Assembly: GCA_003138485.1 (NCBI GenBank)
Contig: PLGF01000135.1
Span: 1 to 42,288, forward strand
DNA length: 42,288 bases
From: Verrucomicrobiales bacterium
Lineage (GTDB): Bacteria; Verrucomicrobiota; Verrucomicrobiia; Limisphaerales; Palsa-1400
Direction of reading: 5' to 3'
Part shown: piece after piece, positions 8,456 to 15,470 of the stretch
Layout of the letters: the number at the start of each line of letters is the position of its first letter
Numbering within the stretch: the first letter of the stretch is position 1
Notes under the pieces: model-generated
Seen by the model: the letters and a program-made list of their open reading frames with translations, nothing else
Database searches by the model: none
What the model was told of the DNA's origin: nothing
Made by a program: the position numbers and the translations under genes

Positions 8456-9828
8456 AGAAAGTGCTGGCCATCGCGGGGTTGACCTGGAAATCCGCCTTTC
8501 GTTACCGCCTCTTTTGGATCATGGCCGCCCTGCTGCTGGGAGCGGTGGTTGGCCTTCCGCTGATGCTCAAGGACGACGGGACGGCCAAAGGCCTGGTGCA
8601 AATTCTATTGACATACACCTTGGGCGCGGTTTCGACCCTTCTGGGCATCGCCACCCTGTGGCTCTCCTGCGGCACCCTCGCCAAAGAGGTGGAGGAATGC
8701 CAGATGCAGGTTGTCACCGTCAAGCCCATCGCGCGCTGGCAGATCTGGCTGGGCAAGTGGCTGGGCCTTCTGGCCCTGGACGCGGCCCTTCTCGCGCTCG
8801 CTGGGGCGGCGATCTTCGCCCTGTTGCAATGGCGCTCCGGCCGGCTGCCTGCCGCCGAGCAAAAAATCCTGCGCGACGAGATTTTTATCGCTCGCGCCGC
8901 CGTCCGCTACCATCCGCCCGACTTGTCCGGGGAAATTGAAAAGCGCATGCGGCAACGGGTCAAGGACCCCGCGGCGATGGACCCGGCGACCCTTGCCGAA
9001 ATCCGCCAGCAGATAACCGGGGACGTCCGTTCCAGCATAACGGAGGTGACGCCGGGCCATCGGCGGCGCTGGGGCATCGACCTGCACAGCTTGCGCGAGC
9101 GGTTGGGCGGCCAGGCTCTTGAACTACGGGTGAAATTCCACACCGCCAACCCGGACCCGGACATACGCTACCTGACCGGGTGGATCGTAGGCCCCCCCAA
9201 TTCTCCGCAGCAGGTCGGAATCGAGCAGAGGTTGCCGCCGGATTCGTTTCAGGAGTTCCAAATTCCCAATGTGCTGGACGACAAGGGGATTCTATGGGTT
9301 GATTTCTTGAACCCGAATGAGACTTCGCTGTCGTTTCCGATGGAGGACGGTTTTGAGTTGCTGTATCCCGAAAGCACCTTCGGGGTCAACTTTGTGCGCG
9401 GTTTGGCGATCATTTTCTGCTGGCTGGCCCTTCTTGCGTCCATTGGCCTGGCGATGGCCAGTTTCCTCTCCTTCCCCGTGGCGGCCTTTGCGTCGCTGGG
9501 CCTCCTGCTCATGGGTCTTTCGAGCGGCACTCTCAGCACGGTCGTCGAACAAGGCACGATCATGGGTTACGACTCCGCCAAGGGCGGCTACAGCCACTCC
9601 CCGATTGATCTGGTAATCGTTCCGGCTTTCGGCGTGGCGCTCAAAATCGTCAAGTTGGTGGAGAGTTTTTCACCTGTCGATTCTCTCAGCACCGGGAAGA
9701 GCGTGACCTGGGGCGAATTGGGGCTGGCCGTGGCGCAAATTGTCCTTTTGCTGGGCGGCGTCTTCTGCGTGTTCGGCATTATTTGTTTCACGCGGCGTGA
9801 ATTGGCCACCGCCCAAGGCAATGTTTAA
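8452..9828 (+). CDS. ABC-2 type transporter permease with large extracytoplasmic domain
   Basis: This 458-residue permease starts with two or three hydrophobic helices (about residues 20-40, 50-75, 105-125). A hydrophilic insert of about 170 residues (about 140-310) follows, and then at least three more helices near 318-340, 345-370 and 420-445. The insert is probably periplasmic and could dock a lipoprotein or a lipidic substrate, as in other ABC-2 exporters with a large external loop. The cytoplasmic coupling stretch with KEVEECQMQVVTVKPIARWQ (about 76-95) aligns with the similar loop of the permease at 293, so the two are plausibly the two halves of a heterodimeric channel. It overlaps the ATPase gene by ATGA and closes the first transcription unit. 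Confidence 0.88.
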   Translation: MKKVLAIAGLTWKSAFRYRLFWIMAALLLGAVVGLPLMLKDDGTAKGLVQILLTYTLGAVSTLLGIATLWLSCGTLAKEVEECQMQVVTVKPIARWQIWLGKWLGLLALDAALLALAGAAIFALLQWRSGRLPAAEQKILRDEIFIARAAVRYHPPDLSGEIEKRMRQRVKDPAAMDPATLAEIRQQITGDVRSSITEVTPGHRRRWGIDLHSLRERLGGQALELRVKFHTANPDPDIRYLTGWIVGPPNSPQQVGIEQRLPPDSFQEFQIPNVLDDKGILWVDFLNPNETSLSFPMEDGFELLYPESTFGVNFVRGLAIIFCWLALLASIGLAMASFLSFPVAAFASLGLLLMGLSSGTLSTVVEQGTIMGYDSAKGGYSHSPIDLVIVPAFGVALKIVKLVESFSPVDSLSTGKSVTWGELGLAVAQIVLLLGGVFCVFGIICFTRRELATAQGNV

Positions 9829-9858
9829 CCCCCCGTTCCTTTTTCGCGCCAGAAAGCG

Positions 9859-9887
9859 TTGACAGGCCTGGGGTTTCTGGTTACGTT
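9859..9887 (+). promoter_or_regulatory. Sigma-70-like promoter candidate
   Basis: A perfect TTGACA (9859-9864) is followed 17 bases later by TACGTT (9882-9887), a -10 with three matches to consensus. It lies in the 88-base gap before the coiled-coil gene, whose ATG at 9917 has AAGGA at 9903-9907. This suggests that the last two genes of the + strand cluster can be transcribed on their own. Confidence 0.5.
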
Positions 9888-9916
9888 TAAATGAAAGTTA
9901 AAAAGGATTTACTCAA

Positions 9917-10690
9917 ATGTTGCTCAGAATCAGCCTGATTGTTGCGATTTTAGCCGGCTTGGCCACCGGCACGCTTACCTTTATCAAAGTCCAGGACATC
10001 ATCGTCACCACCCGGGCGGCTCGCGACGAATGGAACGGCAAGTACCACACGGAGTACACCGCGCACGTTGCGACCAAGAACACGCTGAAGAAGACTCAGA
10101 CAGATCTGGCCACCACCAAACAGAATCTGGCCGAGACCAAGACCGCACTGGAAGCCGCCAACGGCAAGGTGGAGGAACTGGGCAAGGCAAACGCCGAGTT
10201 GAGCACAACATTGGAGAAAACCCGCGGCGAGCGCGATACCGCGCAGCAAGAACTTGAACAATGGCACCTCATTCCCGGCGGGCTGAAACCCGGCCAGATC
10301 AAAGACCTGATTGCCGAGCTGGAAAACACCAAGAAGGCCCGCGACGCCGTCGTCGCGGAAAACAAGATCATTGCCGCCGCGCGGGACGAACTCCAGTATC
10401 GCTGGGACACGATTTTTGGCACCAACAACGGCCCGGTCATCCTGCCCACCGGTTTGCGCGGCAAAGTTTTGGTCGTCGATCCGAAGTATGACTTTGTCGT
10501 GCTGAACATCGGCAGGGATCAAGGAGCCAAGGAACGGGGCGAGATGATGGTCAGCCGCGGAGGCAAGCTCATTGGCAAGGTGCAAATAGCCAGTGTCCAG
10601 AAAGACCGCTGCGTGGCCAACATACTTCCTAATTGGAAGCCGGCGGACCCGCGGCTGCAGGTGATGGAAGAAGACGAAGTGCTTTATTGA
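9917..10690 (+). CDS. Membrane-anchored coiled-coil protein of unknown function
   Basis: I do not recognise a named family for this 257-residue protein. An N-terminal hydrophobic helix (about residues 2-24) is probably an uncleaved anchor. A long heptad-rich coiled coil (about 45-165) follows, with Lys/Thr/Glu repeats such as KKTQTDLATTKQNLAETKTA, interrupted near 115-128 by a Pro/Gly hinge. The C-terminal roughly 75 residues (about 180-257) form a small beta-rich domain with GLRGKVLVVDPKYDFVVLN and GGKLIGKVQI, resembling the beta-barrel end of MreC-like or RND-adaptor proteins. This resemblance is by eye only. An envelope-spanning or scaffold role next to the ABC/SPFH genes is inference. The stop overlaps the next start as TGATG. 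Confidence 0.8.
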   Translation: MLLRISLIVAILAGLATGTLTFIKVQDIIVTTRAARDEWNGKYHTEYTAHVATKNTLKKTQTDLATTKQNLAETKTALEAANGKVEELGKANAELSTTLEKTRGERDTAQQELEQWHLIPGGLKPGQIKDLIAELENTKKARDAVVAENKIIAAARDELQYRWDTIFGTNNGPVILPTGLRGKVLVVDPKYDFVVLNIGRDQGAKERGEMMVSRGGKLIGKVQIASVQKDRCVANILPNWKPADPRLQVMEEDEVLY

Positions 10691-10854
10691 TGAAACTGCT
10701 GAGAACCATGTTATTGGCGATCGTGTTGGGGACGGCGGCAGGATGGCTGGGGGGCTGCGCGTCGGACGACCCGGATGACGTTTCGCAAACGCCGTGGAAC
10801 AAGCCGCAGAATTGGGAAGGCCCAATGCCTTCGACCATCAACCAGGGCCGTTAG
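10690..10854 (+). CDS. Small lipoprotein
   Basis: This 54-residue product begins MKLLRTMLLAIVLGTAAGWL and has a lipobox, LGGC, with the Cys at about residue 23. The mature, acidic, Pro-rich part is only about 30 residues (CASDDPDDVSQTPWNKPQNW and a short end). The start ATG at 10690 shares its A with the upstream TGA stop, indicating translational coupling with the coiled-coil protein. The pair may form a complex at the membrane. Short lipoproteins of this kind with a PWN motif near the end recur in Verrucomicrobiota (recollection, not checked). It ends 6 bases before the convergent rny stop. Confidence 0.8.
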   Translation: MKLLRTMLLAIVLGTAAGWLGGCASDDPDDVSQTPWNKPQNWEGPMPSTINQGR

Positions 10855-10860
10855 GCGCCC

Positions 10861-12417
10861 TCATTTGGCGAACTCGACGCACCGGGTTTCCCGCACGATG
10901 GTCACGCGGATCTGGCCCGGATACTGCAATTCCTCCTCAATCTTGTGCGCGATGTTGCGGGCCAGGAAAAAGGCTTGCTCGTCGGTTACCTGGCCTGGGG
11001 TGACCAACACCCGCAATTCGCGCCCCGCTTGGAGGGCAAAACATTTCTCGACGCCTGGGAAGGACAGCCCTATCCGTTCAAGGTCCTCGACGCGCTTGAT
11101 GTAGGTCATTACCGTTTCCGACCTCGCGCCCGGACGGGAGGCGCTGATGGCGTCAGCCGCGCTGACCAGGATGCCGGTCAGGCCCGTTTGCGGCGCTTCG
11201 CCATGATGCGAGGCCACGGCATTGACCACCTCTTCGGATTCGCCGTAGCGCTTGATGATGTCGGCCCCGACGAGCGCGTGAGCGCCCTCGACCTCGTGGT
11301 TGACGGCTTTGCCGATGTCGTGCAACAGGCCGGCGCGTTTGGCGGCGACGACGTCCAGGCCCAATTCCGCGGCCATGAGCGCAATCAACTGGGCGACTTC
11401 CACCGAGTGCTGGAGGATATTCTGGGCAAAGCTGTGGCGGAAATGGAGGCGGCCCAGAAGCTTGATCAATTCGGGGTGCATCGGCGCCAGACCCAGTTTC
11501 ATCACCGCATCCTCGCCGGATTTCTGGATGACCGCGTCGATCTCCTGCGAAACTTTCCCCACCACTTCCTCAATGCGCGCCGGATGGATTCGCCCGTCAA
11601 GAATCAGCCTCTCCATCGCCTCGCGGGCGATCTCCCGGCGCACCGGGTCGAACCCCGACAGGACGACGGCGCCCGGCGTGTCATCAATGAGCACCGTGAC
11701 ACCCGTGGCAGCCTCAAAGGCGCGGATGTTGCGGCCTTCGCGTCCGATGATGCGGCCTTTCATTTCTTCGCCCTTGATGTTGACGGTGGCGGTGGAGGTT
11801 TCGAAGCTGTGCTGGCCGGCGTACCGCTGTATGGCCAGGCTGATGATGCGCCGCGCCTTGTCTTGGGCCTGGGATTTGGCCTCCTCCATGATGTGCTGGG
11901 AAAGCTGCATGGCGTCCCGCAGGCTTTCCTGTTCGACCTGCTTGAGGAAAGCGGCGCGGACCTCCCCCTCGCTCATTTTCGAGACGCGGGCCAGTTCCTC
12001 CCGGCGGTCGGCGACGAGTTTGGCGGCTTCCTCGCGCGTGCGCTCGATCTCCCCGGATTTGCGGCGCGCCTCCTCCCTTTCGGCGCGGAGGTCTTTCTCC
12101 CGGCTGGCGATATTTTCCAATTGGCCGTTGACCAGTTCCTCCCGCGTGACCAGGCGTTGCTCGGCGACGGCCAACTCCTTGTGGCGGATGGCTATGATCG
12201 CCTCGGTCTCGGCCCGGCGCGCCAGCGCCTCTTCATTGGCCGCCAGACGGGCGTCGCGGGCGATGGATTCGGCCTCGCGCCGGGCTTTGTCGAGGATCGC
12301 GCCGCCCTCTTGTTCCTGGGCGGCCCGGCGGCTGCGTTCCCGCCAGTGGGAGAACAGGACGCCGATGAGGATGCCAACGACCAGAAGAGCCGCGCCCGCA
12401 ATAAGTTCTGAATTCAT
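10861..12417 (-). CDS. rny: Ribonuclease Y
   Basis: RNase Y is a membrane-bound endoribonuclease that initiates mRNA decay. This 518-residue copy has the full family layout: an N-terminal membrane helix (about residues 5-24), a long charged coiled coil (about 30-195), a KH RNA-binding domain with GRIIGREGRNIRAFE near 220, and an HD hydrolase domain. The HD domain carries RHSFAQN, LLHDIGK (catalytic His-Asp near 364) and ASHHGE. The ATG at 12417 gives the normal RNase Y N-terminus; a longer frame exists upstream, but it would run into the preceding gene. It overlaps the cyclo-ligase stop by ATGA and is the last gene of a three-gene minus-strand unit. Length is normal for the family (about 510-520). 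Confidence 0.96.
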   Translation of the reverse strand: MNSELIAGAALLVVGILIGVLFSHWRERSRRAAQEQEGGAILDKARREAESIARDARLAANEEALARRAETEAIIAIRHKELAVAEQRLVTREELVNGQLENIASREKDLRAEREEARRKSGEIERTREEAAKLVADRREELARVSKMSEGEVRAAFLKQVEQESLRDAMQLSQHIMEEAKSQAQDKARRIISLAIQRYAGQHSFETSTATVNIKGEEMKGRIIGREGRNIRAFEAATGVTVLIDDTPGAVVLSGFDPVRREIAREAMERLILDGRIHPARIEEVVGKVSQEIDAVIQKSGEDAVMKLGLAPMHPELIKLLGRLHFRHSFAQNILQHSVEVAQLIALMAAELGLDVVAAKRAGLLHDIGKAVNHEVEGAHALVGADIIKRYGESEEVVNAVASHHGEAPQTGLTGILVSAADAISASRPGARSETVMTYIKRVEDLERIGLSFPGVEKCFALQAGRELRVLVTPGQVTDEQAFFLARNIAHKIEEELQYPGQIRVTIVRETRCVEFAK

Positions 12418-13001
12418 GGCTGTGCCGGAACGGATTGGGAAACGGCCAGCCATCGAGTCGGTGTCAATATCACATTCATGCGAATATCATGCGTTTCGGC
12501 GGGAAGCCGCGCGACGATCTGCGCGTCGAAGGCGACCCCGCATTTGGTCCCGTCCACGCCCGCCAGCAGGCGGTCATAGAATCCCGCGCCCCGGCCCAGA
12601 CGTTGGCCGAACGGGTCGAATCCTAATCCAGGCACCAGCGCCAAGTCCAGCCGGTTCAGCGCAATGGGAGCGCACGAGGGCCGCGGTTCGCGGATTCCGA
12701 ACTTGCCGGGCGCGCAATCGCGCGCGAGGTCGGAGACGGCAAAGGCGGCGTACACTCCCGCGGCAGGCACAAATCCCGGCAGCGCGACCGCCCTGCCCGC
12801 CGCCAGGGCCTCCTGGATCAATGGAGTCAAATCTATTTCACCGGCGATGGGCGCGTAAAACAAAACGGCGCGGGCGGCGCTCCAAACCGGCTGCCGCCGC
12901 AACAGGGACCGCGCGTGGGCGGAGGCGGCGGCCTGTTCCGCCGCGTCCAGGCGGAGGGCGGCGGAGCGCAGGCTCGGGCGCAGTTCGGATTTCTCCTTCA
13001 T
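12414..13001 (-). CDS. 5-formyltetrahydrofolate cyclo-ligase
   Basis: This 195-residue enzyme converts 5-formyltetrahydrofolate to 5,10-methenyltetrahydrofolate with ATP, returning a dead-end folate to one-carbon metabolism. The family signature is clear in the C-terminal half: LVPGLGFDPFGQRLGRGAGF followed by YDRLL. The N-terminus, with a basic helix (LRPSLRSAALRLDAAEQAA), and the FYAPIAGEIDLTPLI segment also fit. The ATG at 13001 (MKEKSELRP) is chosen over a longer frame because its ATGA overlaps the rarA stop. The enzyme's own stop overlaps the rny start. In E. coli this gene lies with ssrS (6S RNA), but I see no such RNA here. Confidence 0.92.
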   Translation of the reverse strand: MKEKSELRPSLRSAALRLDAAEQAAASAHARSLLRRQPVWSAARAVLFYAPIAGEIDLTPLIQEALAAGRAVALPGFVPAAGVYAAFAVSDLARDCAPGKFGIREPRPSCAPIALNRLDLALVPGLGFDPFGQRLGRGAGFYDRLLAGVDGTKCGVAFDAQIVARLPAETHDIRMNVILTPTRWLAVSQSVPAQP

Positions 13002-14368
13002 TGCGCGGTGGCCGCGCTGCGCGCCGCCTCGATCTGCTCCCGCCATTTTTCCAGCCGTTCTTTTATCTTCTTCTCCGATCCCTGCTCGGTCGGTTCGTAA
13101 TACTTCCGGGCCGCCCCTAGATAATCCCGCGGCGCGAAATGGCCGGGAAAATCGTGCGCGTACTCGTAACCGGCCCCGTGCCCCAGGCGCTGCGCGCCCG
13201 CGTAGTGGGCGTCGCGCAAGCTCTCCGGGACGGCCAGAGTGCGGCCCGATCTAACATCCTCCAAGGCGGCGTCAATGGCCAGGATGGCGCTGTTGCTCTT
13301 ATGCGCCGTGGCAATGTATATGGCCGCTTCCGCGATCGGTATCCGCGCTTCGGGCCAGCCGACAAATTCCGCCGCCTCCTGTGCCGCCGCCGCCAGCACC
13401 AGCGCCATCGGGTCCGCCAATCCGACGTCCTCCGCGGCACAAATCAAGATGCGCCGGGTGATGAAACGCGGGTCTTCCCCGGCGTGAATCATCTTGGCCA
13501 GCCAATAAAGCGCGGCGTCCGGGTCGCTCCCGCGCATCGACTTTATGAACGCCGAAATCGTGTCAAAATGGGCGTCGCCGTCCGCGTCATAGACGATGGC
13601 CTTTTTCTGGATGCACTGTTCGGCCGCCGGAAGGTCAATGTGGATCAGGCCGGCGCTGTCGGGCGGGGTGGTCAGGGCGGCGATTTCCAGCGAGTTCAGC
13701 GCCTTGCGGGCATCGCCGTCGGCCACCTTGGCCAGGTGGCGCAGCGCGTCGTCATCGGCCTGGATTCTCATCAGGCCCAGGCCGCGCTGGGCGTCGGCCA
13801 AGGCGCGCCGCAGCAAGGGGAACACGTCTTCTTCCGACAGGGGTGTCAATTCAAATATCTGGGAGCGGGACACCAGGGGCGAGTTGACGAAGAAGAAGGG
13901 GTTGTGGGTGGTGGCGCCGATGAGGCGCACGACTCCGCTTTCGACGTCGGGCAGGAGCACATCCTGCTGGGCCTTGTTGAACCGGTGAATTTCGTCAATG
14001 AACAGGATGGTCGATTGCCCGGTGTTTTCCTGGCGGTTGGCGGCGGCGGCCAGGACGCGGCGCATGTCGCCGACGTTGGATTCCACGCCACTGAGGCGCT
14101 CGAACCTGGAGCGGGTCTGGCGGGCGATGATTTGGGCAAGGGAAGTCTTGCCCGTGCCGGGCGGCCCGTAAAAAATGAGGGACTGGACGCGATCGGCCTC
14201 GATGGCGCGCCGAAGCAACTGCCCCGGTGCCAGGACATGCCGCTGCCCCGCGAACTCGTCGAGGTTGCGGGGCCTCATGCGGGCCGCCAGCGGCTGCGAG
14301 GCAAAGGCCTTCCCCTCATCCTGGGCCGGGCCGGCCGCGGCGTCCGAAAACAAATCTTTGCCGGTCAC
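12998..14368 (-). CDS. rarA: Replication-associated recombination protein A (AAA+ ATPase RarA/MgsA)
   Basis: RarA is a clamp-loader-like AAA+ ATPase that acts at stalled replication forks. The Walker A is GPPGTGKTS (about residues 68-76), and the Walker B region is ILFIDEIHRFNKAQQDVLLP (about 120-140). The sensor region GATTHNPFFFVN and the C-terminal MgsA tetramerisation part (AKMIHAGEDPRFITRRILI and EDVGLADPMAL) are all present. The start is uncertain. I chose a GTG that gives VTGKDLFSD, since many relatives begin close to such a DLF motif. A TTG at 14425 would add 19 residues of no family resemblance. It is the first gene of the coupled rarA/cyclo-ligase/rny unit. Length (about 456) is close to the family norm of 430-450. 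Confidence 0.94.
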   Translation of the reverse strand: MTGKDLFSDAAAGPAQDEGKAFASQPLAARMRPRNLDEFAGQRHVLAPGQLLRRAIEADRVQSLIFYGPPGTGKTSLAQIIARQTRSRFERLSGVESNVGDMRRVLAAAANRQENTGQSTILFIDEIHRFNKAQQDVLLPDVESGVVRLIGATTHNPFFFVNSPLVSRSQIFELTPLSEEDVFPLLRRALADAQRGLGLMRIQADDDALRHLAKVADGDARKALNSLEIAALTTPPDSAGLIHIDLPAAEQCIQKKAIVYDADGDAHFDTISAFIKSMRGSDPDAALYWLAKMIHAGEDPRFITRRILICAAEDVGLADPMALVLAAAAQEAAEFVGWPEARIPIAEAAIYIATAHKSNSAILAIDAALEDVRSGRTLAVPESLRDAHYAGAQRLGHGAGYEYAHDFPGHFAPRDYLGAARKYYEPTEQGSEKKIKERLEKWREQIEAARSAATAQ

Positions 14369-14859
14369 ATTGAGAAAATAGCCTGAAAACGTCCGCGAAA
14401 CCAACGAAAATGGGGAAAGCCGCAAACAAAAGACGCAAAAAACCCCGCCGTAATGCCGTGTAGTAACAGCTCCTATGAACTTCGTCTAGGAACAGATGGA
14501 GCCGAGTCGGTTGTTTTCGACGTCCAGTCAAGGCCTGTCGGCTGCAAACGAGGTTAAGGCTCCGTATTGACTTATTTACGGTTCAAGGACTTTGTTTCTA
14601 ATCACGAGCATGGCAGGGTAAATTCCATGTTTCTGCCAAAGAACAGCCGCGCTCCAACCGCGCGTTTATCTACTCATACTATCGGTTGACCGGAAGCATT
14701 CCTCAAGTAAAAACTGGGAAAACTTTCGCCCGCCGCTCCCTGCCGGGTTTGGGTCGGGGGGGCGTGCCCATTGACGCGATCGGGAAAGCCCATCGCAGGC
14801 TTTCGGGCCGAACTTGAGGGTAGTCAACTGAGGGGGCGCGGTGTATGATGCGCCCAAGC
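14369..14859. other. Divergent intergenic region between rarA and the sigma factor gene
   Basis: About 490 bases without a credible protein gene; the short frames inside have no start signals or family resemblance. The promoters of both the rarA unit (leftward) and the sigma/kinase unit (rightward) must lie here. TTGACT at 14567 is a possible -35, but no good -10 stands 16-18 bases away. I did not find a tRNA or a recognisable small RNA, though a non-coding RNA cannot be excluded by eye. Confidence 0.4.
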
Positions 14860-15417
14860 ATGAGTGAAGTCACAGTCTTGCTCCAAGCCATCGAACGCGG
14901 GGAAAGCCACGCGCCAGAGGCATTATTGCCGCTGGTTTACGAGGAGCTTCGCCATCTTGCGGCGGCGCGGATGGCGCGGGAGGCGTCCGGCCAGACTTTA
15001 CAACCCACTGCCCTGGTCCATGAGGCGTGGCTCCAACTGGTGGGCGCGGGCGACCGCACATGGAAGAATCGCGCCCATTTCTTTGGCGCGGCGGCCGATG
15101 CCATGCGGCGCATTCTGATCGACAACGCCCGGCGCAAAGCCGCCCTCAAGCGCGGCGGCGACCGCGAGCGGCTCAACATTGAAGATTTGGAAATCGCCGC
15201 CGCCGGCCCCGACGAAAACGTGCTTTTGATCAACGAAGCGCTGGAGCGGCTGGAAAAGGAGGACCCCGAGCAGGCGCGCATTGTGGTTCTGAAGTTTTTC
15301 GGCGGGTTGACCAATCAGGAGGTGGCGGAGAATTTGGGATTGGGCGAACGCACCGTCGAGCGCCAGTGGGCTTGCGCCAAAACCAGGTTGTTCCGCGCGA
15401 TTCGGACACCGAGTTGA
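14860..15417 (+). CDS. ECF-type RNA polymerase sigma factor (TIGR02999-like)
   Basis: This 185-residue short sigma factor of the extracytoplasmic-function group directs RNA polymerase to a specific regulon. Region 2 includes LLPLVYEELRHLAAARM and LVHEAWLQLVG, with the AMRRILIDNARRKAALKRGG block. Region 4 (about 125-180) ends in a helix-turn-helix with LTNQEVAENLGLGERTVERQ. These motifs match the Planctomycetes/Verrucomicrobia sigma type in which the gene often stands next to a protein kinase. The ATG at 14860 (MSEVTVLL) is preferred over 14845 because relatives start with this motif. No anti-sigma gene is adjacent. The kinase 53 bases downstream may set its activity. Confidence 0.9.
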   Translation: MSEVTVLLQAIERGESHAPEALLPLVYEELRHLAAARMAREASGQTLQPTALVHEAWLQLVGAGDRTWKNRAHFFGAAADAMRRILIDNARRKAALKRGGDRERLNIEDLEIAAAGPDENVLLINEALERLEKEDPEQARIVVLKFFGGLTNQEVAENLGLGERTVERQWACAKTRLFRAIRTPS

Positions 15418-15470
15418 TTTTTGGCGGAAAGGCCGGCCCGGATGCGCGTGAATTAGAGGAAGGTTTGGAG

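Noticed and set aside
14567..14602. Possible promoter TTGACT with TCTAAT
   Set aside because: The spacer is about 24 bases, too long for sigma-70.
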